Shown here: positions 13,949 through 25,540 of the stretch, in pieces | How the letters are laid out: each line of letters begins with the position of its first letter | Position numbering within the stretch: the first letter of the stretch is position 1 | From: Archilochus colubris | Taxonomy: Eukaryota; Chordata; Aves; Apodiformes; Trochilidae | Assembly: GCA_023079485.1 (NCBI GenBank) | Contig: CM041084.1 | Span: 120,326,467-120,390,466 of the forward strand | Length of the DNA stretch: 64,000 bases | Reading direction: 5' to 3' | Made by a program: the position numbers and the translations under genes | The notes under the pieces: generated by a model | Told to the model about the DNA's origin: nothing | What the model saw: only the letters and a program-made list of their open reading frames with translations | Databases searched by the model: none

Positions 13949-14120
13949 ACACTGGAACAGGATGCCCAGGGAAGTTGTGGATGCTCCCTCCCTGGAAGTG
14001 TTAAAGGTCAGGCTAGATGGGGCTTTGAGCAACCTAGTTTAGCAAGAGGTGTCCCAAGGGAGTTGGAACAAGATGATCTTTAGAACCCCCTGCAGCCCAA
14101 ACTGTTCCATGATTCTATGG
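13949..14120 (+). mobile_element. CR1 LINE 3' fragment, plus orientation
   Basis: It begins ACACTGGAACAGGATGCCCA and runs through GTTGTGGATGCTCCCTCCC and TTGGAACAAGATGATCTTTA to the terminal GATTCTATGG, which is the last about 170 bases of a CR1 in sense orientation. It abuts the minus-orientation copy at about 13,948, so the two 3' ends point outward and are mutually complementary over about 55 bases. Confidence 0.95.
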
Positions 14121-14516
14121 AATCAGTGCCATGTTACCCCTTATACAAATGAACATACAGTATATGAGAGAAGGGAAGTTTAGTTTGAATGCTCGGTCAG
14201 TCTTAACACTGCCTTCCCACTAGTCTGCTTTAAAGTATGTTTTTAAATATAGGCTTTTATTGTACTGTTTTTATTAATTAACTAATAACCAACAATTTAG
14301 TTTTTTCAGAACTTTCACCTTCAGGTCGAGTATAATAAGGAAAGATCTTAGCACAAAGTGGAAATAATAGAATGTTTTTACCATGTCTATCCCTTTGTCA
14401 CACTGCAGTTAGAGACTGATCATGTTTAGTTGATCACATTGTGGTACTAGAATTGCCTGATAAATATATATTAGCAATGTAAATTGATTGCATTTTTTCA
14501 AATAAGTTGAACAATT

Positions 14517-15840
14517 CATAGAATCATAAAGGTTGGAAAGATTGTCCTGTAAGATTGTCAAGTCAACCATCAACTCTACAACACCAGCCAACTAAACTAT
14601 GTCCTCAAGTGCTATATCCACAGGTTTTTTGAACACTTCACTGCTTCCCTGGGTAGGCTGTTTCAATGTCTGACCACTCTTTCAGAAAAGAATTTTCTCC
14701 TAATATCTAATCTGAGCTTCCCCTGGGGCAAACTGAGTCCATTTCCTCTTGTTCTATCACCTGTTATATGGGAAAAGAGACAAATCCACAACTTCCATCA
14801 TGTACTTGTAGAGAGGAAAATAAGCTTTCCCTTCACCCTCCTCTTCTCTAAACTGAACAATCCCAGTTCCCTCAGATGTTTCTCATAAGACTTGTGCTCC
14901 AAGACTCATAAGACTTGTGCTCCAGACTCTCTGGACTCATCTGTCCAGCCAGTTTTCAACCCAACAAAGAGCACACCAGTCTAAGCCATGATTTGTCATC
15001 TTCTCTAGGGAAGCACTGTGGGAGAAAGCACCAAATGCGTTACTGAAGTCTGGGAAGACAACAGCCAGAGCCTGTCTCTTATCCACTAGATGGGTCACCT
15101 GGTCATAGGAGAAGATCAGGTTGGCCAAGTCAGATCTGCTTTTGATAAATCTTTGCTGGCTGGGCATGATCCCCTGCACCTGCTGGATGAGCTCCCTCAA
15201 GAGGAGCTGCTCCATAATCTTCACTGATACCAAGTTCAGGCTGTAAGGCCTGTAGTTCCTCGGAGCCTCCTTCCAACCCTTCCCACACTGACAAGCCTCC
15301 AGTCACCTGCAACCTCTCCCTTTAATAAGGAATGTTGCTAAATGATGGAGAAAGACTTGGAGAGCTCCTCTACAGCTCCCTCAGTATTCTCAGCTGGATC
15401 TCATCTGGCCCTATAGATGTGAGTGTCCAGGTGATATAGTAGGTTGTTTATAGCTTCCTCATGGATAATGGGGGTGGGGGAAAAAAGGGTGTGTGTGGGA
15501 GAGATGTTGGGAGGTTAGAGGGTGGTTTCTTCTGCTCTCCATTCCTGTCTTCCAGCTTAAGATGCTGAACACCCTGAGGATAGCTCATCTGACTATTAAA
15601 GACCGATGCAAAGGTGGCATTAAGCACCTGAGCCATTTCTTCATCCTTTGTGGTAACATTCCCCCTACATTCAGTAAGGGATGCAGACTTTCTTGGCTCT
15701 CTTTTTGCTGTTAATGTTTTTGGCATTTTTTGTAGTCTCTTACGACAGTGACAAGATTGAATTCTAGCTGGGCTTTTGCCTTTCAATTATCTCTGCATGA
15801 CTTAACGAGGTCCCTATACTTGTCCTGAGATGCCTACTCC
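14517..15840 (-). mobile_element. CR1 LINE, 5'-truncated, with decayed reverse transcriptase
   Basis: This is the longest transposon copy in the window. The 3' end (CATAGAATCATAAAGGTTGG) lies at the left and the body reads on the minus strand. Two minus-strand frames translate to pieces of the CR1 ORF2 product. At 14,937-15,233 is part of the reverse-transcriptase domain, including KIMEQLLLRELIQ and the motif-A region PDFSNAFGAF, where intact avian copies have roughly LDFSKAFDTV. At 15,448-15,786 is the segment before it (NATFASVFNS). The usual KAFD aspartate is replaced by glycine. The frame is broken between the pieces and much of the protein is missing, so the copy is dead. A 23-bp duplication occurs inside it at about 14,882-14,926. 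Confidence 0.93.
14882..14926. repeat. Two-copy tandem duplication of about 23 bp inside the CR1
   Basis: CTCATAAGACTTGTGCTCCA is followed directly by a second copy that lacks one A. It arose within, or was inherited by, this CR1 copy. Confidence 0.9.
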
Positions 15841-18800
15841 TAAAACAGGAGTTCTCAAAGCCTAAGTTTATACCTAGTAAATTCAGTAAGACCTCTGTAA
15901 TAGAGCTAGTTAACTGGAAAATGTTATGCACTTTTCCCTATCCCACCTTTAATTCTGCAAATATTTTAGTTGTACAGATGATGCCTTGTATTTCAATCAA
16001 TTGATGTTTCTTCTAAGCTCTCCAGACATGCTCCAAAGCACTGGAATAATTCTCTCCAAATAAATTAGGGTGTGGAAGGGAATGAAATTATAAGAACTTT
16101 TGTTAAATTAGTTTTAAATGATAACACTGTGCCATAAATCAACACAATACATCTCTGTTTCTCCTGGTTTATAGGAGGTTGAACTATGTAAAGACAGAGT
16201 TCAGATGTTCACCACATGTAAAAAAACCCTTCAAGGTAAATGATGTAGGGCAATGATCAATCCTAAAGGCAACACAATCTGTAAACATCAGTTGGACAGA
16301 CAAAATTTTAATTTTACTGGTTAAAGTAGCTATGACAACAGAACCACAAGACTGGTTCTTGTGTAAGTTTTCCATAGACTTCAAATCATCAAATGAAACA
16401 CTATACTCTTCATGCCATACTTCTGACAGACATTCTGAGGACTACTTATCCCTAGCTGAAAAAATGCAAGTCATAAATACAACTGACCTATGTGATCTTT
16501 TTTTCTGTAAGTTACAGTTCCACCTTTCACCAATATCTTTGTATATTTTCATATTTTCCTCCATGACAGGTCACGAACTAAATATTCTTCTTAAGGAAAT
16601 GGACAGTCAGATGCCAGCTAAACCTGATGGACTGATATAGATGGTTCTACCACCTGTTAATAAAAATCTTTATGTACCTTGGTACCAGCTACAGCTAAGT
16701 GCAGCTTTTTAAATAGCATCTATGATCAGTGACCACAGATTCCATTAAAGAATGTGTTTTATGGTGATAAAGATGTGTAAGTATCTTGTTTCCAGAAGCA
16801 GGAGGAGTATACTATTAATGAAGTAGTTCTTTAGAGCTAACAAAGGAGAATTAGTGACCTCAAATCTTAGCAACTGACAATCAGAAAAATGAAAATCAAC
16901 TACTCAAAGGGAGATACTACAACTATGAAAATTCAAAGTAATTCAAAACTCTTCCAAAATATATGGACAATTCAAATATGTGCAAAATACACAAAGTCAG
17001 GCTGTAATATTCACAGAACAAATAGAGGAAACCTGATATAACTCCTCTGATGATAGTCAGTTAGACAAAATATGCCTGTTTCATCCTAATATAACAGATG
17101 ATTTCCTTAGTCTGAGAGTTGAAGGCTCTCCTGCTGTTGAAATTGCCCAAGAACTAGAAAGCAGCTTCTAAAACTGGTGTCCAAATCTTGTGCGTGGATG
17201 GAACTTGAGAATTTTAGAATTAATGTCATTGGCCATTATATTTAAAATTTATATCTTCATACAATTGAGATGAATTCTTAGAATTGGTCCTTAGACAAAT
17301 CAAAGCCCTGACAAAAGAACTGAGAAACTAAGGGTAAGATGCTTTGGACTCTAAATTTGGCAAAATGCTCTTAAGATCGCCCTTGGGAATACATGTGGTG
17401 GTGGTGTTACTCCACGTGGCCCCAAGCGACCACTGAGAAATTTGTTATTTCACTTCAGGCTATCCTGTTTTTTTTTCCTGGAGATTTAATTTTAAAGATG
17501 AAAACATTATAGTTTAAGGATGAAGGTTCACCCTGAACATCCAGTTTCCCTGTGGGTTTCAGTGAAATTGTTTTTTGTGATCTTGTGCCTAAAAATGAAT
17601 TGAATGTAACACAGCAGGCATTGAGTAACACAATACTGACACTCAAAAACAATTAAAGTGGCCCCAGCTTTATTAATATCTAGGGAATATTCTGTTTTCT
17701 AAAACAGATGGTTTAGTCATACCCCAGAAATTTAATACATGACAGTTGTTATAGAATCAAGCCCTATAGTTTATAACAGTGAGAGTTACTGATCATTGTC
17801 TCAATTTAATTGGCTTTATTTGACCATTCACCCATAGTCTTTCAAAGGATATATTAATTATTTAAACCTGCTATATCTGATAATAGCTAATTACTCATTA
17901 GTATAAGTCAGTGGAACATATTTTTTAATTGGAAGAGTAGCTTTTATACCACTACTAAATAAAGAAATTAATTTAAACTAGATTAAGCCACAACTCTTTA
18001 AGGCATTTGGGGGCAGAAGCCACCACGGACCAGCAAAACGAAACTTTATGCAATGAAAGCATATAAGAAGGAATAAAGAAAACAAGACAAAATTTCTTTC
18101 CTTTTTAAAAAAATATAGTTTAAACAAGATTGTGGTTGGAAGTTGGAATTCCTGGCATGTCTCCCTAGATACATTCTGCAAATATATTCCTGCTTTGTTG
18201 AAAGCCCATTTCACCTATAAACATATCCACCACTACATCCTATTCTGCTGTCATGCTTCCTTAGATAAGTTGGTGTTTTGAAGAGATAATCAAAATGTAG
18301 TTGAGGTTTTGCTAGTACTTAATTTAAAATGGTGCATCTTGGTTTGTGCAGATCTTTTATTTGCACAAGATCTGTATCACTAACCTCCCCTTTTCTCTAC
18401 CTTGTTTTTTTGTCTTTTGTGTCAAGCCTGAACTTCTGTCCTAGGACTTAAACTTGTCCTTCTTTGTCATCCCTTTGTAGCCTTTCTCAGCCTCTATGTT
18501 ACTTTTGCATAGCTCCTGTGTACCTATTTTTCCTGGAATCAGTCTCATGTCCTATGTCTGTTTTGTTTTGTTTTTTTTAACTTATTCTGTCCACTAAAGC
18601 TGATTAGTTTCAACAAAGATGGAAACAGCTTCTGTAGATCTGTCCCAAGGTTATTCCTATGCATTTTGGGATGGGTTTATCTGATCTGCATATTTAGACT
18701 GTAAAATCCTCATGGCAGCAGTTATGTCTCCATCTCTTCCTGATCCTGTGGAGCAGCACAATACTGGCACCTAGCAAATGATCCGTAATATGAATAATAA

Positions 18801-21800
18801 GCTGTGTTTTGCCAGGCATGATCTAATGGTATCCTGTCTAAGGTTATGTGGTAAGTGTCAGTGACACAAGGTACTATTTTATTAAATGCGGATATTTTCT
18901 CAGAAATATTCACATTTTCAATGGCAAAAAATGTAATCTATTTTTTGTTTAAGCAAATTTTTCTTTTCAGTCTAAAGCTGTTTAAACAATACAGCTGACC
19001 TGATTCTCACCTCAGATAACTGGCAAAAGAGGCACTTTTAAATCTAGGACTTCAAAGTGTTCCAGAAAAATCTCACATGGATTGCTGCTCCCATTTGAAG
19101 GTAAATTAGACCATTAAGTAGGACACAAATGTGCTCTAAACACAGGGAATTCAGAGATTAGAGTTAAAATAATGATAACTATATCATTATAATATTAATA
19201 GTAAAATTCTTACTCCCTGATGTTCAGACTTTGCACCCTTTGACAGCTTTGGACTGTTCAATGTTAAAAAGTTAAGCACATCCATAAGTATTTGGGAAAC
19301 TTGGGTCTAATATTCTGTTGTGTTTCACAGAACATGGTGGGATTTTTCAGTGCTGAGAAATCTTTTTCCTCCCCAGAATGCAAACTCGCTACGTGTACAT
19401 ACACGTTAAGAAGTATTAATTATTTTCCCTATTTAAGTATTTATTTCTGATATAATAAAAACTTTTTAAAGCATGCCCTGAAAATATTCATATCAATGAT
19501 GGAGACACATGATATCTGAAAAAAAGCTTGCTCATCACTCTTGCTTTCCTTTTGAGAGTGAGACTTTTCTGGTTTCCTCTGCATCCAAAAATCTGCCCCA
19601 CAGCAAAGCCCACCCTGCTCTGTCAGCCAGAGTATTCTATGTGCTGGGAGACTCCCTGTGAATGATAACATTTGCTAGAAGAGGTTACATGGCTGATAGC
19701 AAAAGCAGGGGAAAACTCAAACACCCCTTTGTTTGGCTAAGGTTTTTGTCAACCTTCTTATCAGTTGTAACACCTTTTGTACTGTTTGTAGGCAGCTCCC
19801 AGCTCCCAGTGGTATGTTCATTTGTACACACCTCCTGCACATAAATCAGAATCAGGCAAATACATTAAGAATAAAGACATGGGAGCTGTCAAGACAAAAT
19901 CTTTTTACTTTTAGAGGGTTTTAGTTTTGCTTTTTAAAAACTGCTGGGTCACTAAAACAGCACGCTAAAAATATCTTTTGAATATTTTATACTATTGTTT
20001 GAGAAGATAGTAATAATTGTAGAAAGGATAGAGCTACCAAGCACTGTTATCATCTGAGTATCTTAGCTCATTTCAGAATGACTGATTTAATAAAACCAAG
20101 TCTTTCAGAAGTATTTTTAAGGAAAAAACTGGCCAGACATATGTTTTCAGGTAATGCTTCCTATCCACATAGATGCTGTTCCTTCATTATGAAAGGATTT
20201 TTTTATACAGCTAGCTATTTCTATGTATTTTTGCTTCCATACATATGTAAGTATCTGTACATATATTATAGATTTGAAACATAGCCTGAGAGGTATTTCT
20301 GCACATTGAGGAAGGGAAAGAGTTTATAGCAGAAGCTGTGAAGTATTAAATAAAAGACTAAATAGGTGAGCCTGGGCTCACTTACAAAGATGTGAAAGAT
20401 GAGTTTGATCCTGGAACTTATGCGAAGCTTACTGAAGGCAATCAAAAATCTCCCATTCATTTTTCACTGTGCTTTTCACAAATGTTTTAACTATTCAAGC
20501 ATGTTGTCCTTAGACTTGTAATGAAATAATTATGGTGCTAAGCATTTTGGGTATTGGTCTGACTTAAAAGACTGAGATGAGAGGTCAGGAGAGAAATTTA
20601 TTCAGAATGGTTTATTAAACACTACCAAGCTGTAATTATTTTTTTTTTCAATTTATAGTCAGAATTGTGTACATCTACTTACAAATGTTCCAAATAAATT
20701 CCAGTGTCAGTATCTGAATATGAATATTGAGTTCATCCAATGGATTACGAGTTAGGTCAAAAAGCCAAATCAATAGTTGGAGCAGTCACATATTATGCAG
20801 ATCTTTTTTGTTGGTTTGTTCTGGATTTTTTTTAGTTACAGTGATGTCACACATCAACTGAAATTACGATAATTACAATTTCTTGTGTTAATATGCTAAA
20901 TACTTCTCTAGAAAACATCCACACTACAGTGGCTTATTCAAACTCATACCTGGAGTTTTTCCTGTTCCAGAAGGAATGAGGGTCTGACTGTCTTATGACT
21001 GAATTCTTCAAGGTCAGATGGAGCAGAAGAAGTCTGTGAAGTGTTAAAACTGGAAAGGACAGCAAGTGTCCATTGTTTATGTTCATAATGAAAACAAGAA
21101 ATCATGCAAAACTGTAGGGTTCTGCTTCCCCCCTCCATCTTGGGCTCCTCCACATATCTCATTTTTGCTGGACATAAAGTTTATGCAGGTTTTGGAATTT
21201 TCTTTGTAAAGGGTCTGCTGGCTTCTTTGTCTGGTTCTCCAAACCACCAGTTCCCCAAAGACTTATGACACCTAATTCAAGAACTCAAAAAATGGGGACA
21301 AGGGGTAAAATTCTTCGAGCTGTCACGCATAGATTGGAACAACTAAACTTCTGATCTGTCTGTACTCAAATTACACAGGCATCTTTAAAATTGAAACTGT
21401 ACACCTGAAGGCTTTGAAGAGGGGGAAAGTTTTATACAGGATAAAAAGCAAGAGCTATGAAATAGAAACATGGCATTTTTGCAAACATTGTTAATTTCAA
21501 TGGGAATTTTATGATATACACAGAGCTTGCAAAGGCCTGCAATTAGACATATGGAATAATGAGAAATAACAGAAGAAAATGAATGGAAATAGGAAAAAAA
21601 GAGCACAAAAACCAAAATGAGTGGAGAAAGCTACCTGAGGAAAACTGAAATTTGCAAAGCACTATTAAAAAAAATGAAATGTATAAGAATAGGTTAAAAG
21701 TGGACAAAGGATTGATAAAAAGGAGATTTCAAAAGAGACTTGATGTTGCAGGAGGTTGAATGACTGTCAAAAATAAAAATTACCTCTGATTAGTAGGAGG

Positions 21801-24800
21801 CAGCACAAGCCAAGATGAGAGGACTAAGAGCTAGACAAGGAAACACAAGTCATAAAGAAGAGGAATAACAGAAAAGGATAAAAGACTGACTATGACAGCT
21901 GAACTCCATGTATGAGGAAAAGGAGTCAATAAACTGCCTCCCTAGAAGAGAAGGTGTGCATCCATTGCAGTGAAAATTATTTATTGGGAAAGTGGCTTGC
22001 ATAAAAGGAAGAGACAAATACAGAGAGAAAGATAAAAAGGAATTGTAGGGGAAGGTTTATTTATGAATTTAATGATACAAAACATAGCTCAAAACTTTGT
22101 ATACAGATACTTAGCAAGAAGGATTGTTTTAAATATTAAGTGTACCATAGAACTGGTTCCTATCACAATACATGTCTCAGGTTTATTTAAGCAGAAAATT
22201 ATTTCATGCTTTACAATATAATAATAACAATGAAAGTTGGACAAGGATTTTTAGGAATTACAAGTTATCTCCAACAATGTAATAATTTACCAAGACAGAA
22301 TTTACAAAATAAAACCAGAAGGTAGAAACTATTTTGTAACATTAAAAAATAAGTGATTTTTTTTCTACAAAAGTCTTCTTTTAAAAAACAACCAAGTTAA
22401 AGAAATGTTTCTTTATGTATTTATGGGAAACGTAAGTTTCTCACATTGCTAGTTTTAAGAATATTACATGAGCTAAAAACTTACCTTTTTAATTTGAAAC
22501 AGCTTTTATAAGTCAGGAATGTAACTGCCTGCAGTTCTGAAAATGAGAATATGTTTCATCATGGTTGGAAGGTAAAAAGCACCAAATCAAACAGTTATTA
22601 CTATCATGGACTTCTCTCATACTTTCCCCTTCTGTCAAATAAGGCTAGATTATTTTGGCCTCTTTTCTCTATCTCTGATACTCAAATTGCAAGTTTTGTG
22701 AAGGGAGTCTGTCTTGCTATTTGTCTGTGGAGTGCCAGGAAGAGTGAGAATTTAGCCTGACCTGGAACTTTTAAAATAAATTAAAAATATTGAAAAGGAA
22801 ACCATGAAGCTGATGTTCAAAGCTGCCCACAAATTCCATATTTAAAAGAGCTAAGAATGGCAAATATTTACTCAGTGTATTACAGATAACTCAGAAAAAA
22901 ACCCCAACATTGTGCTATGTGGCATTCGGACCAAAAAAACCCTCTGCTATGAACGGGTCCATAGTAAGACCTAAGCATTCGTTCTTCTTCTTCACTGTGA
23001 TAGTCTGGAATCATTCCTAATCCCAAATCGTAAACTTTTATTCCTGTAATATTTTTAGATGGTAGCCACCTCAGCATATTTTCAACATAATTATGAGTTG
23101 TAAGACTGGTATTTTAGCATGCAGTATATCTGTATAATACTAATCTGTACTTCAGAGCTCACTTTTCAACTCCTAAATTAAACGACAAATCTCTGTGGTA
23201 TTGTTTATAGAAAATTCCATATGCTTTTTAAGACTTCTGACCTAGATTCCCCAATGTTTTCCAAACAAGAATTTTCCAGACTTTATCAAGAGACTTGTTA
23301 GGCAAAAAAGAAAGGAAATACAAAAAAATACATTGTACTGTTTTGTTTTTGGAGTTAAAGATCTCATAATACAGAGGAAAATTAAATTTTGCCAAAACAT
23401 TGCCACTGTACAGAACCACCATCTGTAAGGTGATGCCAGTACTCTATAGTTATAAAAAAAATCACACAAAGTCAAATAAACATTTATGGATAAATTAATT
23501 GAGCTTTATGAATAATTTCATAGAAAGACTGCAGTAAAGAAGTGCAATCACAAGGAAGACTTAATAGTTTAGATGATTTCTTTTCTTTATCTTGCTGATA
23601 TTTTCAGAATTATTTTTCTGTGAAGGACAAAGATAAAAACAGGGTCATAGTTTAAGAAATACAAATTATTTATAATGCAGTGCCTAGTGATTTCTGCCAG
23701 TGATAACAGCAGGATTTAGAGCTTTGTGAATTATTATCTAATTGTTAGCTTTTTAGCTCAACATATGCATGAATATGCAGTGGTACAAAGCTGAAGAAAA
23801 ACCTAGAAGTCTCTGATCTCAGGTTACTAGAGTTCTTTTCTTTAAAGACTTACTTGACCTTATGATGACATGTCAGCAAATTAGATTTAGGTAATGCTGC
23901 TCCCAAGAGCTCTAATTATGGCTCATAAATATATGTTCTGCAATTCATTAAAAAAACATGCTTTATAAGAACCTTACTGTATACTAATTTGCATAAACAT
24001 CAAAATAGAATCCGAATAACCAGACTTTACAGAATTACTTTAATTTTTCTGAAGCATTTATATGTTTCATAAATACTCTTAACTATAATTTATTGTTGAC
24101 ATGCCTTCTCAGACAATCCAAACTGTCTAAGAAAGGAAAATTTACATTAACTTTTGGATTTGGACAGCTCAGATAACTGGTCTGTTCCAGAATATGTAGC
24201 AATATGAAACACAGTTCTTCAAAAAACAGAACTGGACAGATTGCCCTGAATGTGACATCTATGGAGGAAAATGAGAATACAGTCATGAGAATGTCTTATG
24301 TTTGCTATTACTCATTCACACTGAAAACTTGTCATAAAAATGGATTACCTGCAGTTCTGTGTTGTTTGCAATTTTTGTCCTGTTGTAGTAATGAACCATC
24401 AAAAGTTTAATGTTTAATATACCCCATGAAATACAATAGCATACAAATCAAGATGTATGGATATAAATATTTCTTACCTCATCCTCTTCCCTTTTGCAGT
24501 GTATTTTCCAGGATGGCAAATCAACATTGCTTATGATTACTTTCTAGCTTCTGAGAATAACATTACACATTACATGTGCACCGTGACACATGAAAAAGCC
24601 TCTCAGAAAGTAATAAATATTTTGGATTGCTGACAACTCCCAGACATAGGGTTACCTATCTGATCTTGGTGATATGTTGTTATATTAGTGGCCTAGCTGC
24701 TTTCACCTTTATTAACTCAAGAGGAAAATCTGCAAACTGCTGAGTGTATCTGGCAACACGATGTCAGTTCTTGGCTTCTGGTGACCACAAGGAGATGCTC

Positions 24801-25020
24801 TGCATCTTGTCAAGATGACTTTTTGTTTGGATAATTTACTAAAAGAAGCTCAGTATTCAGGATTGAACCCAGTCAAACCAAGGAATTTGAGTATATGAAC
24901 AAAAAAATATTCAAAAGTAATGCTGTGCCATTACATCCTAAGTTATAGGTAATTAGACTTGATTCACCACACCTCATCAGGTACTTCCAAGCTGAAGGAA
25001 AGGACCAAAGGGTTTTTAAG
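15841..25020. other. AT-rich non-coding stretch, no gene or CR1 recognised
   Basis: More than 9 kb with no recognisable CR1 end. Open frames reach 102 codons (16,332-16,640, plus strand) but match no family I recognise. About 21,540-22,050 is noticeably purine-rich on the plus strand, with many GGAG and AAGAG words. No polyadenylated pseudogene, tRNA or miRNA hairpin was recognised. This may be a gene desert or intron. Confidence 0.5.
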
Positions 25021-25024
25021 TCAA

Positions 25025-25059
25025 GAAGCTGAGTGGCTGTGGAGCCACTCAGTGGCTTC
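25025..25059. repeat. Short hairpin: 10-bp perfect stem plus 4-bp extension
   Basis: CTGAGTGGCT (25029-25038) pairs exactly with AGCCACTCAG (25043-25052) across the loop GTGG. GAAG (25025-25028) pairs with CTTC (25056-25059) after a 3-base bulge. It sits just 5' of the CR1 fragment. Confidence 0.9.
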
Positions 25060-25074
25060 ACAGTGGAGTTCCTT

Positions 25075-25540
25075 ATATCTGGAACTTTTGGAAGTGGTCC
25101 AGAGGAGGACCACAAAAATGATTGCAGGGATGGAACATCTCTCCTATGAGAAAAGGCTGAGAGAGTTGGAGTTGTTTTGCCTGGGGAAGAGAAGGCTCTG
25201 GGAAGACCTTTTTTCAGCCTTTCCATACCTTCCATTCCTTTTTAAGAAAAAGGTACAAGAAAGATGGGGATAAGTACTGCCTGTAGCAACAGGACAAGGG
25301 ATAGTGGTTTTAAACTAAAAGACTTAGACTAGATATAAGGATGAAACAGTGAGGGTGTAGAATGGAACAGGTTGCCTGCAGAAGTGGCAGATGCTCCACC
25401 CCTGGAAATATTCAAGGACAGGTTAGATGGGGGTCTGAGCAACCTGATTTAGTTGAAGATGTCTCTGCTTATTTCAGGAGGAGTTTGAACAAGATGACTT
25501 TTAATGGTCCCTTCCAACCAAAACCATTCTGATTCTATGA
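25075..25540 (+). mobile_element. CR1 LINE 3' fragment, plus orientation
   Basis: It reads through conserved CR1 landmarks in order: GTCCAGAGGAGGACCAC, CATCTCTCCTATGAGAAAAG, GCTGAGAGAGTTGGAG, AACAGGTTGCCTGCAGAAG, TGGCAGATGCTCCACCCCTG, GTCCCTTCCAACCAAAACC and the terminal CTGATTCTATGACC. It carries about 465 bases of 3' region and no intact coding sequence. The 5' limit is uncertain; similarity fades near 25,075. Confidence 0.93.

Noticed and set aside
16280..16289. TGTAAACATC, the 5' end shared with the miR-30 family
   Set aside because: There is no matching complementary arm within about 100 bases on either side, so no miRNA hairpin.
18010..18035. CACCACGGACCAGC, resembling an RE1/NRSF site
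   Set aside because: The right half has an inserted base and further mismatches to GGACAGCGCC, and the left half is poor.
18760..18778. Minus-strand TTGCTAGGTGCCAG, resembling CTCF
   Set aside because: It breaks the invariant GGTGGC core.
24873..25273. 120- and 104-codon frames on opposite strands
   Set aside because: They lie over the CR1 3' fragment and its flank, and the CR1 3' UTR is not coding.
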